NCBI GenBank assembly: GCA_963734015.1
Contig: CAVTFG010000015.1
Location: 1 to 64,000 of the forward strand
Direction of reading: 5' to 3'
Source: JALZKA01 sp963734015
GTDB lineage: Bacteria; Actinomycetota; Thermoleophilia; Solirubrobacterales; 70-9
DNA length: 64,000 nucleotides
Shown: in pieces, positions 1-7,674 of the stretch
How the letters are laid out: the number at the start of each line of letters is the position of its first letter
Numbering within the stretch: the first letter of the stretch is position 1
The notes under the pieces: model-generated
What the model was told of the DNA's origin: nothing
What the model saw: only the letters and a program-made list of their open reading frames with translations
Databases searched by the model: none
Translations under genes and position numbers: made by a program

Positions 1-13
1 TTCTAGCGATACT

Positions 14-111
14 CCAGGGCGCAGTGCCGGCAACCCAAAGGGGGGAGATGGGTTGTCGGCCCTTGTGCGCCCTGGACGTGGGTCACCAGTCCTTGAAACC
101 CCCGGTGACCC
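14..111. other. Structured RNA candidate: two hairpins with complementary loops
   Basis: No gene occupies positions 1-181. Positions 14-23 pair perfectly with 66-75 (10 bp), and inside that 27-36 pairs with 50-59 (10 bp with one G-U), closing a 13-nt loop that holds six consecutive G (40-45). A second hairpin pairs 80-87 with 104-111 (8 bp perfect), and its loop holds five consecutive C (99-103). The G-run and C-run could form a kissing interaction. The strand is undecided: on the minus strand it would lie 3' of the STAS gene; on the plus strand it would be a free-standing RNA. I do not recognise an RNA family. Confidence 0.45.
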
Positions 112-181
112 AAGGCGTCATATACCCGCAAGAAGGGGTCGTTATCACGCGGGGCGAGGAGGGACGGGCTCGATGCTGCGC

Positions 182-484
182 TTAGGAGCTGGACCGAAGG
201 TCCATCTCAACGCCGCAGGGGCGAAGCACCCGCTCCACTGCCGACGAGACCGCTCCCACGGTGAGCCGTCCCGCGGTGCGAAACAAGAGAGCAACTCCGG
301 AGCAGTCGATGAAGTCCACCTGGCTCAGATCAAGAACGATTGCCCGAGTGGACAGCCGATCCAACTCGGCTTCGAGTGCGTCCACGTTCGAGAGGTCTAT
401 GTCGCCTCGCACCTCGACCAGCCAGTGCCCCTCCTCGGTGCGAGTTTCAATGTCCAGTTGAGCCGCCGGCACGAATACAGCCAT
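182..484 (-). CDS. STAS-domain protein (anti-sigma factor antagonist-like)
   Basis: This 100-residue protein is a single STAS domain, the SpoIIAA/RsbV fold that binds and releases anti-sigma kinases or acts as a switch module. The region around residues 57-66 (DFIDCSGVAL) matches the conserved loop, with Ser62 in the position phosphorylated in SpoIIAA. The alternating beta/alpha pattern and length fit a stand-alone antagonist. It lies 78 bp downstream of the DUF2252 gene on the same strand. No partner kinase (RsbW/SpoIIAB type) is in the window, so its target is unknown. The family call is firm; the role is inferred. Confidence 0.85.
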   Translation of the reverse strand: MAVFVPAAQLDIETRTEEGHWLVEVRGDIDLSNVDALEAELDRLSTRAIVLDLSQVDFIDCSGVALLFRTAGRLTVGAVSSAVERVLRPCGVEMDLRSSS

Positions 485-562
485 CCGTCGCTTCCGTTCG
501 ACGTACGATGCTGCTCTCCTCGGTCGGAACGCCCAGCTCCGCTACCCCGGGTCGGAGCCGGA

Positions 563-2005
563 CTACTGGTCGAGGTCGGTCTCCACGTCGATGCGCCCCG
601 ATTTGCCGGCGTCGGCGAGCGCGCAGTAGTCCAGCTCGTTCTGGTCGGCGTAGCGTTCGGAGAACTCGGCGATCGCCTCGGTCGAAGCTCGTCGCCCTTG
701 CCGAGATAGGCACCCGATCGCAATCGGGTCGCCGGACCGCGCGTGGGCCCTGGCCAAGCGCCCAGCCGCAGACCCGACCGTAGATCCGAGCCCCTCCGGC
801 GGCAGGGTCTCGACGTCGACCGATCGCTTGCCGTCCCAGAGCTGGCGCACGTAGAAGTCTCGTTTGGCGCCGTCGATGCCCGAGGGCCGGGAGCCAGCCG
901 AGAAGGATGTCGCTCGAGGCCTGCATCAGCCACTGGCCCTCGACCACGCGCTCGCCGTGGTTTCCGAACTCGCTCTCGCCGACGTAGGGCTCGAGCACCG
1001 AGGCCTCGGCCTCCTTGGCCTGCAGGAAGAGCGGATCCTGCCCGTCGCGGCCCATCATCAACACCACCCAGGCCCGGGTCCCGACGCTGCCGACCCCGAC
1101 CACCTTGCGGGCCATCTCGACGAAACGGTAGCTGTCGAGTAGGTGGCGACGGTCGCCTTTGAGGCTTTCGCGGTAACGGCCGAGCATCTCGAGGAGATCC
1201 GCTCCTCGAGCTCCTCGGGCCTGATCGTCGGAAACGAGCTCCCGGGCGGGGACCAGAAGCGGCGGATCGCTGATGATCCGCGGCTCGCCGTCGACCACCC
1301 GGACGAGGCGATCGAAGGCCTTCATGCTGTTCTTCTTTCCGGCCTTCGCGACGTTCTTCGTGCACGACCTTCATCTGCTTGCGGTCGGCGACCTTGGCCA
1401 GGTCGGCGAGGAGGGCCTCGACGTCGAGGCGCGCGTACCAGACGTCGAGGTTCCGCATCGCGGCGAACTCGCGCATCGCCTCGCGGTAAGGGCGGGCCGT
1501 GCTGAGCACCGCGGCGCGGGTCTGCTTCGGGGTGAAGTCGCGATCGCGCCCGGCGATCGCGAAACTCGCTGCGAGGCGCTTTACGATCCCACTCCCAGGG
1601 CCCCGGAAGGGTCTCGTCGAAGTCGTTGACGTCCAACACCAGACTGCGATCCGGTGCGGCGAAGAGACCGAAGTTCGAGAGGTGCGCGTCGCCGCATGCC
1701 TGGACACGCAACCCGGACTGGGGTGTCTTCGCGAGGTCCATGGCCATGATCGCTGCGGCGCCGCGAAAGAACGTGAAGGGCGAGGCCAGCATCCGCCCGT
1801 AGCGGATCGGCACGAGCTCCGGTACGCGGCTCTTGGCCTGGTCCTCGAGAACCTTGACCGGGTCTCGCCGGCGCGCTGCCGGCTTCCATTCGCCGTGGCT
1901 CGAGCGCGGAACTTTCTCCCGCGCCGCCTTGCCGGCGGCGGCGCGTTCCTCTGGGGAGCCGCTCGTCCGAGGGCGAGGCGCGGCTTCAGTTGCAACGCTT
2001 GCCAT
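563..2005 (-). pseudogene. DUF2252 family protein, frame broken three times
   Basis: The start ATG is at 2005. The first part reads through the DUF2252 hallmarks FFRGAAAIMA and GDAHLSNFG and the DVNDFDET motif, then the frame changes near 1585. It continues in a second frame through LDVWYARLDVEALL, changes again near 1358 into VAKAGKKNSMKAFDRL, and changes once more near 885 before the C-terminal block FYVRQLWDGKRSVD. Joined, these give about 480 residues, a normal family length. DUF2252 proteins resemble kinase-fold (APH-like) enzymes but lack an assigned reaction. All blocks are well conserved, so sequence error is as likely as real decay. Confidence 0.75.
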
Positions 2006-2092
2006 GCAGCACCGAGCCTACGCCCCCCGGGCGTGGTCGTGTTGAATCTCTTCATGCTGCGGGCTACACAGCGAGGGGTGTCTCGTCTGATG

Positions 2093-2668
2093 TCAGCGGT
2101 CGAGCGCATGTGCGGTCAGCCGGGCGAGAATCGTCCCGGAGAGCGCCCCGGCGAGGACGTCGCCCGGGTAGTGCACCCCGGTGTGGATGCGCGAGTAGGC
2201 GACGAGCGCGGCCAGGCCCTGCAGCGGTATCGAGGCCGTCGGCAGCACATGACCGACCCCGGTTGCGAACGCGAAGGCAGTCGCCGAGTGACCCGAAGGG
2301 AACGAGGTCGAGACCGGCATTCTTGTCTGCCGTGCCAGAGGAACCTGCTCGGCGACGCGGTCAGGCCGCCGGCGCCCCCCGAGGGGCTTCAGGGCGAGAT
2401 TCACGACGGCAGCCGTCACCCCGACGGACGCCAGGCCGCTCGAAGCGGCGCGCCGGCCCCGCCACCCTCCGGCGGTCGCCATGATCGCCGCGGTCGCGAG
2501 CCACAGGCGCGAGTAATCCGCAGCGCGGGTGAGACGGGTCATTGCAGCGTCGAGCGCGGGCGTCGGCGTGCGAGCGATCGCTGCGTAGACGGCAACGTCG
2601 ACTCGCTCGGCGTCGCGAAGCCAGGCGGGTCGCGGCGGAGCCTCGGGTTCTGCATCGGGCGAGTTCAA
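2093..2668 (-). CDS. PAP2 family membrane phosphatase
   Basis: This 191-residue integral membrane protein carries all three PAP2 motifs: Lys94 with Arg101-Pro102 (KPLGGRRRP), PSGH at residues 124-127, and the SR...H...D motif at 159-170 with His166 and Asp170. Hydrophobic segments at about 55-68, 76-95, 130-158 and 171-185 fit the multi-pass fold. Such enzymes hydrolyse lipid phosphates such as phosphatidate or undecaprenyl pyrophosphate at the membrane. Its substrate is not determined. The start is the ATG at 2668. The gene sits between the DUF2252 gene and a small membrane-anchored protein on the same strand. Confidence 0.88.
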   Translation of the reverse strand: MNSPDAEPEAPPRPAWLRDAERVDVAVYAAIARTPTPALDAAMTRLTRAADYSRLWLATAAIMATAGGWRGRRAASSGLASVGVTAAVVNLALKPLGGRRRPDRVAEQVPLARQTRMPVSTSFPSGHSATAFAFATGVGHVLPTASIPLQGLAALVAYSRIHTGVHYPGDVLAGALSGTILARLTAHALDR

Positions 2669-2786
2669 GTGCAGGTGATCCTATGAGCGGCAGGCGGATC
2701 GCTGCCCCTCGGCGCCCTGGTGATCGGCATCCGACCCGCGAGCGAACGAGACCTGACCCCGCCGACCTGGCTGCCGACGATGTCCG

Positions 2787-3252
2787 TTACCCCGGGTCGG
2801 AGACGCGCCACTGGCCGGCGTCGTCGCGCTCCAGGAACATCGTGCGCGACTCGACGCCCGGCGTGTCGGGGATCTTCACGTCGGCTTCGACCCGCGCCTG
2901 AGGGCCGATCACGCTGACGTCGCGGATCCGCACGGTGACGCCGGCGAACTCCTCCTCGGCCACCGCCAGGATCTCCTCGCACTTGAGCTGCCCCGCCTCC
3001 TCCAGGAGCCGCGCGGCGTTGACGCGGACACGGTCCCGCGCGCCGGGCGTGAGGAGCGAGCAGTAGGTCGCAAAGTCGCCGTCGGCCGCCGCGGCGTAGA
3101 AGCTCTCGACGGTCGCCTGGGCCCGCGTCCTCCGCGGTCGGCTCGTCGTCGAACGGCCACGTGTCCGTGACCGCCAGGACGGCGACCACGATGCCCAGGA
3201 CGAGCAGCAGTGCGGCGATCCGGCGCCGCGCGATGTCGCTCAGGTACCCCAC
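2787..3252 (-). CDS. Membrane-anchored NTF2/SnoaL-like small protein (one frameshift)
   Basis: The N-terminus (ATG at 3252) is a short basic stretch and a hydrophobic segment ending near TDTWPF, consistent with a signal anchor. The frame breaks near 3120. In the next frame the protein continues as ATVESFYAAAADGDFATYC, then SLLTPGARDRV, and ends WRVSDPG at a TAA at 2787-2789. The total is about 155 residues. The helix followed by a curved sheet, with the FYAA...GD...YC pattern, is typical of actinobacterial extracytoplasmic NTF2-like proteins of unknown function. Sequence error is a probable cause of the break. Confidence 0.6.
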
Positions 3253-3281
3253 CGCGTCAACCTATCCATAGGCTCCGGGCC

Positions 3282-4034
3282 GTGATCCGGGTAGGCCACA
3301 AGGGGGCGGACGGGATCGTGCCCGGCAACACGCTCGAGAGCTTCCGCGCCGCGGTCGCCGTCGGCGTCGACGTGATCGAGTTCGACGTTCTGCGTCCCGA
3401 ATCCGACTTCGCCGACGGCTCCGAGTGGCGCACCGCGCCCGCCGGCCCGGCTCGCGGCACCGGGCCGCTGGTCATCGCCCACGACTGGGCCGACGCCCGC
3501 CGCCGCACGCCGCTTACCCTCGCCGAGGCGCTCGACGCCTTCCTCGAGCCGCCCCTCGACCAGGTTGCGATCGACCTCGACCTGAAGCTCTCCGGGCGCG
3601 AGGACGAGGTCGCGGCCGCGCTGCGCGAGCGCGACCTCCTCGGACGCTCTATGACCTCGACGATGGAGGTCCGCTCGATCCACGCGCTCGGCGACCTCGA
3701 GCCGGAGCTGAGCCGCGGCTGGACGCTGCCGAAGGTCGGGCGCGACTGGACCCGCAGCCGTCTCGCCCGCCCGCTCGTGGCAGCCGGGATCGCGACGATG
3801 CGCGCCCGCCTCCCCTCACTGCTGCGCCGCCACGCTCCGCGCCTGGGCGTCGAGGCGATCTGGCTCTATCACTCGCTTGCCTCCCGCTCGGTCGCCGACG
3901 CTGCGCACGACGCGGGCTGCACGCTGATCTGCTGGACGGTCGACGAGCCGGCCCGCATCGACGCGCTCATCGAGCTCGGCGCCGACGGGATCTGCTCGAA
4001 CGACCCCCGGCTGTTTCAGGCGCGGCCGGCGTAG
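3282..4034 (+). CDS. Glycerophosphodiester phosphodiesterase family protein
   Basis: The protein has about 250 residues from the GTG at 3282, chosen because the family begins directly with the catalytic strand (RVGHKGADG). His6 is the first catalytic residue; the usual Arg after it is Lys here (HKG rather than HRG). NTLESF, the metal-binding EFDV and AHDW (second catalytic His) follow in GDPD order. The C-terminus contains WTVDEPARI and GICSNDP, as in GDPD barrels. These enzymes release glycerol-3-phosphate from glycerophosphodiesters. The 3' end overlaps the convergent ABC1 kinase by 19 bp. The absence of a signal peptide suggests a cytoplasmic enzyme. Confidence 0.88.
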   Translation: MIRVGHKGADGIVPGNTLESFRAAVAVGVDVIEFDVLRPESDFADGSEWRTAPAGPARGTGPLVIAHDWADARRRTPLTLAEALDAFLEPPLDQVAIDLDLKLSGREDEVAAALRERDLLGRSMTSTMEVRSIHALGDLEPELSRGWTLPKVGRDWTRSRLARPLVAAGIATMRARLPSLLRRHAPRLGVEAIWLYHSLASRSVADAAHDAGCTLICWTVDEPARIDALIELGADGICSNDPRLFQARPA

Positions 4035-5434
4035 CCCGGCACGCGCTTCACTCCGCGCTCCTCGAAGTACGCCCATTCCTGCTCGCCGAGTTCGGTGGCC
4101 GGCGGGTCGGCGTAGACCCACTCGCGCATGATCCGGTGCCAGTTCCGCTTCGCGCCGAGCTGGGCAAGGCAGGCGAGCACGCCCGTCTCCATGCGCCGGC
4201 CCATCAGCTCGTCGGCGGGCACCGACTCACGGCGCAGGAGCGAGAAGTAATCGGAGCGCGGGTCGGTGGTGATCTCGATCACCTTCGCGACTCGCCTGGT
4301 CGACACCTCGTACTCGCGGTCCTCGAGATACCAGCCGCCGACGATCATCACCGCGTCCATCAGGCGTTCGGCGTCGAGCGTGGTCGGATGCTTGACGAAG
4401 CCGAGGTCGGCGAGCGCCACCCGCAGGCCCTCCGGGTCCTTGCGGGCCGCGGCGTCCACCGCGATCTGCTCGAGCTCGATCTGCTCGATGTCGAGCCGCT
4501 TGGTCATGCCGAAGTCGAGGAACGCGACCCGCCCGTCCTCCATCAGGAGGTAGTTGCCCGGGTGGGTGTCGGCGTTGAAGTGCTGCAGGTGGTAGATCGA
4601 GCCGAACGCGAAGCGGAACACGATTTCGCCGAAGCGGCTGCGCGTCGGCGCATCCAGCTCCTTCACGGCCTCGAAGTCCCTGCCCTCCACGTACTCCGTG
4701 ACCAGGACCCGCCGGCGCGAGAGACGCGTCAAAACGTCCGGCACGTAGATGAACGGATGGCCGCGATAGGCGCGGCTGAAGCTCCGCTGGTTGTCGGCCT
4801 CGTGCTCGTAGTCGAGCTCCTCGAGCACGCGCTCGCGGAGCTCCTTGGCGATCGCCTTCGGGTCGAGACCGGGAGCGAGCGCTTTCGCCAGCCGCACGAT
4901 CGTCCCCATGTTCGCGAGATCCGCCTCGAGGGCCTCGGCGATCCCGGGGTACTGGACCTTGACCGCGACGCGCTTGCCGTCGATCGTCTCCGCGCGGTGC
5001 ACCTGGCCGATCGAGGCGGCTGCGAACGCCTCCTCCTCGAACGAGGCGAAGATGTCGGCCACCCGCTCGCCCTCGTACTCGTCGTCCAGGACCTGCTCGA
5101 CCTTCTCCCACGGCATCGGCTCGGCCGAGCTGCGGAGCTTCGCCATCTGCTCCTGGTAGAGCTCGCGGTACTCCTCGGGCAGGAACTCGCTGTCCACGAA
5201 CGAGGCGAGCTGGCCGAGCTTCATCGCGGCGCCCTTCATCTCGCCGAGTACCGACGCCATCCTGATCGCCGTCTCCAGGTGCCGGGCCTCGAGCTTCTCC
5301 TCGGCGCCCTCCTTCGTGCGCGCGACGCTCGCCGCCCGCGTGCCCGCGTAGCGCGCGCCCTGGACGCCGAGCGCCGAGCCCAGCTTCGCGGAGCGCCGCA
5401 CGCGCCCCTTGGGGATCTTCCCCTCGTCACCCAC
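4016..5434 (-). CDS. ABC1/AarF/UbiB family atypical kinase
   Basis: The protein is 472 residues long and shows the family's diagnostic KxGQ motif (MKLGQLAS, about residues 71-78), the Ala-rich nucleotide loop AAASIGQVH, the VAVKVQYPG strand carrying the ATP-binding Lys, NADTHPGNYLL in the catalytic loop, and FLDFGM as the DFG equivalent. UbiB-type kinases are implicated in isoprenoid lipid and quinone homeostasis, with ATPase rather than protein kinase activity. The substrate here is unknown. It is transcribed away from the L25 gene and overlaps the GDPD gene tail to tail. Confidence 0.9.
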   Translation of the reverse strand: MGDEGKIPKGRVRRSAKLGSALGVQGARYAGTRAASVARTKEGAEEKLEARHLETAIRMASVLGEMKGAAMKLGQLASFVDSEFLPEEYRELYQEQMAKLRSSAEPMPWEKVEQVLDDEYEGERVADIFASFEEEAFAAASIGQVHRAETIDGKRVAVKVQYPGIAEALEADLANMGTIVRLAKALAPGLDPKAIAKELRERVLEELDYEHEADNQRSFSRAYRGHPFIYVPDVLTRLSRRRVLVTEYVEGRDFEAVKELDAPTRSRFGEIVFRFAFGSIYHLQHFNADTHPGNYLLMEDGRVAFLDFGMTKRLDIEQIELEQIAVDAAARKDPEGLRVALADLGFVKHPTTLDAERLMDAVMIVGGWYLEDREYEVSTRRVAKVIEITTDPRSDYFSLLRRESVPADELMGRRMETGVLACLAQLGAKRNWHRIMREWVYADPPATELGEQEWAYFEERGVKRVPGYAGRA

Positions 5435-5505
5435 GGTTCCGAACCCTAGGGAACGCCGCCGACCTTGGAGACAGGCGGGAGGCTTGTATCCTCGGGCGTC
5501 GCTTT

Positions 5506-6231
5506 ATGGCTTCAGATCGCTCCACACTCGAGGTCGCCGAACGCACCGAATTCGGCTCGCGGACGGCCCGCCGCCTGCGCCGCGACGGGCTAGTTCCCGG
5601 CGTCGTGTACGCGGGCGGCTCGGAGGCGCGCGCGTTCAGCGTGCCCGAGCGCGAGGCGCGTAACGCGCTCTCCGCGGGCGGTGCGCTGCTCGACCTGACC
5701 TTCGACGGCGGCAAGGCCGAGCCGGTCGTGGTCAAGGAGCAGCAGCGGCATCCGGTGCGCGGCGAGCTGCTTCACCTCGACCTCCAGGTCGTCCGCCTCG
5801 ACCAGGCGATCCAGTCCGAGGTCACGATCGAGCTGCTCGGCATCGAGGAGGCCCCCGGCGTCAAGGAGGGCGGCGTGATGGAGCACATCACGCACGAGAT
5901 CAACGTCGAGGCACTGCCGACCGACATCCCCGAGTCGATCGCCGTCGACGTGTCGGGCATGGTCATCGGCGACACCCTGCAGCTCGACTCCGTCATCGCG
6001 CCCGAGGGCGTCACCTTCGCGCTCGGCGAGGGCATCGAGGCCGAGGAGGTCACGATCGCGACCCTCAACCCGCCGCGCGTCGAGGAGGAGCCCGAGCCCG
6101 AGGTCGAGGAAGAGGCCGAGCTCGTCGGCGAGGACGGCGAGCCGATCGAGGCGCCCGAGGGCGAGGCCGAGGGCGAAGAGGGCGAGGCCGAAGCCGGCGA
6201 CGGCGGCGGCGACTCCGACTCCGAGGAGTAA
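5506..6231 (+). CDS. rplY: 50S ribosomal protein L25/general stress protein Ctc
   Basis: This 241-residue protein is the long CTC form of L25, which binds 5S rRNA. The N-terminal L25 domain covers about residues 1-95 (FGSRTARRLRRDGLVPGVVY), followed by the TL5/CTC C-terminal beta domain to about residue 190. The last 45 residues are an acidic Glu/Gly/Ala tail, common in actinobacterial Ctc. It starts a same-strand block with pth 74 bp downstream, a gene pair conserved widely in bacteria. No frame disturbance is seen. Confidence 0.93.
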   Translation: MASDRSTLEVAERTEFGSRTARRLRRDGLVPGVVYAGGSEARAFSVPEREARNALSAGGALLDLTFDGGKAEPVVVKEQQRHPVRGELLHLDLQVVRLDQAIQSEVTIELLGIEEAPGVKEGGVMEHITHEINVEALPTDIPESIAVDVSGMVIGDTLQLDSVIAPEGVTFALGEGIEAEEVTIATLNPPRVEEEPEPEVEEEAELVGEDGEPIEAPEGEAEGEEGEAEAGDGGGDSDSEE

Positions 6232-6305
6232 GCCTGCGCTTCCTACGCCGGCGGGGTCGTCCTGCCGCGGACCCCATCGGCCCCGGACGCGAAGCGGAGG
6301 AGCCG

Positions 6306-6887
6306 ATGGGCAGTGATGTTGGCGACCGCATCCTGGTCGTGGGCTTGGGGAACCCCGGCACGAAGTACGCGAAGACCCGCCACAACCTCGGCTTCGAGGT
6401 CGTGGCCGAGCTGACGCGGCGCTGGGAGCTGCCGAAGGCCAAGGAGAAGTTTCGCGGGCTCCTGACCGAGGGCCGGATCCGCCCCGGGGGCCCGCGCGTC
6501 GCGGCTCTGCTGCCGCAGACCTTCATGAACGAGTCCGGGAACTCGGTCGGCCCCGCGCGGGGCCAGCTGCGCGTCCCGCTCGAGCGGATCGTCGTCGTCT
6601 ACGACGAGATCGACCTGCCGTTCGGCGAGGTCCGCTCCAAGCTCGGCGGCGGCACCGCCGGCCACAACGGCATGAAGGCGCTGCACCGCGGCCTGGGCAG
6701 CGGCGATTTCTGGCGCGTCAGGGTCGGCGTGGGACGGCCGGACTCCACCGACCCGGAGGTCGTCTCCGCCTGGGTGCTCGGCCGCTTCTCGGAGCCGGAC
6801 GCCGATGTCCAAGCGCTGATCTCGGCGGCGGCCGACGAGGCCGAGCGGTTGGTAGAGCGGCTAGCGTCCGGCGATCCCGATGAGTGA
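6306..6887 (+). CDS. pth: Peptidyl-tRNA hydrolase
   Basis: The 193-residue protein starts with the Pth signature ILVVGLGNPGTKY, followed by TRHNLGF with catalytic His26. QTFMNESGNS, VVYDEIDLPFG (substrate-positioning Asp) and GGTAGHNGMKAL are all in place. The enzyme cleaves the ester bond of peptidyl-tRNAs that drop off ribosomes. The length fits the family. The 3' end overlaps the next gene by 8 bp, and rplY lies just upstream, so both are probably co-transcribed. Confidence 0.95.
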   Translation: MGSDVGDRILVVGLGNPGTKYAKTRHNLGFEVVAELTRRWELPKAKEKFRGLLTEGRIRPGGPRVAALLPQTFMNESGNSVGPARGQLRVPLERIVVVYDEIDLPFGEVRSKLGGGTAGHNGMKALHRGLGSGDFWRVRVGVGRPDSTDPEVVSAWVLGRFSEPDADVQALISAAADEAERLVERLASGDPDE

Positions 6888-7590
6888 GCTCACGACCTAC
6901 GAGGTCAACGACGGCGTCGCCGTCTTCCGCTTCGACCGCCCCGCGGCACGGAACGCGATCAACACCCAGATCCTCGAGGAGATGCTGGGGCACCTGGCAA
7001 GCGCTCGCGACGACGACGAGGTTCGCGCGCTCGTCATCTCCTCCACCGACCACCTCGGCCTGTCCGCCGGCGCGGACATCAGCGAGGAGCTGGACGACGA
7101 CGGGAAGGTCAGGCGGATGCAGCTCTTCGCCGACCTCTACGACCAGCTGACCGCGTTCCCGAAGCCGACCGTCGCCGCCTGCCACGGCGCCACGGTAGGC
7201 GGCGGTGCCGAGATCGCCGTCGCCTGCGACATCAGGGTCGGCGGCTCGAACCTGCGCCTGCGCTTCCCCGGCGCGGCACTCGGCGTCCCGGTCGGCCCCG
7301 CCCGCCTGGTCAGCCTCTGCGGCCTCGCGGTCGCGAAGTACCTGCTCCTCACGTCGAAGGAGATCGCGGCGGACGAGGCGCTCCGCTGGGGCCTCGTCCA
7401 CAAGGTCGCGCCCGCCGCCCGCACCGAGAACGTCGCGATCGAGCTCGCGACCGCGTGCGCGGCCCACCCGCCCGAGGCGGTCGCCCGACTGAAGGCGATG
7501 CTGCACGAATGGGACGGCGTCGTCGAGCGCAGCGCCGCCGAGGGCGAGGGCCAGGTCGAGTGGCAGCGCTCAGGCCCGGGCCTCCCGTAG
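6880..7590 (+). CDS. Enoyl-CoA hydratase/isomerase family protein
   Basis: The 236-residue crotonase-fold protein begins inside the end of pth. The N-terminal FRFDRPAARNAINTQ and the oxyanion-hole segment STDHLGLSAGADISEE match the family; the second oxyanion strand is HGATVGGGAEIAVACD. The acid/base Glu pair typical of hydratases is not clear: the segment after GGGAEIA reads FPGAALGVPVGPARLVSLC, with no obvious second Glu. It may therefore act as an isomerase or on a non-standard acyl-CoA. No other beta-oxidation gene is adjacent. Confidence 0.85.
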   Translation: MSELTTYEVNDGVAVFRFDRPAARNAINTQILEEMLGHLASARDDDEVRALVISSTDHLGLSAGADISEELDDDGKVRRMQLFADLYDQLTAFPKPTVAACHGATVGGGAEIAVACDIRVGGSNLRLRFPGAALGVPVGPARLVSLCGLAVAKYLLLTSKEIAADEALRWGLVHKVAPAARTENVAIELATACAAHPPEAVARLKAMLHEWDGVVERSAAEGEGQVEWQRSGPGLP

Positions 7591-7674
7591 CGAACTGACG
7601 CAGCCCGCGCTCACCCCTCGAGCGCATCCTGCATCAGATCGACGCCGAGGGCGCCCGGCTAGCCTCATGCGTCC

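Noticed and set aside
14..111. 6C RNA motif (actinobacterial two-hairpin RNA)
   Set aside because: That motif needs C-runs in both loops; here one loop is G-rich and the other C-rich on either strand.
3425..5449. A 674-codon plus-strand frame over the GDPD and ABC1 kinase genes
   Set aside because: It is a codon-bias shadow of two well-supported genes and has no recognisable domain.
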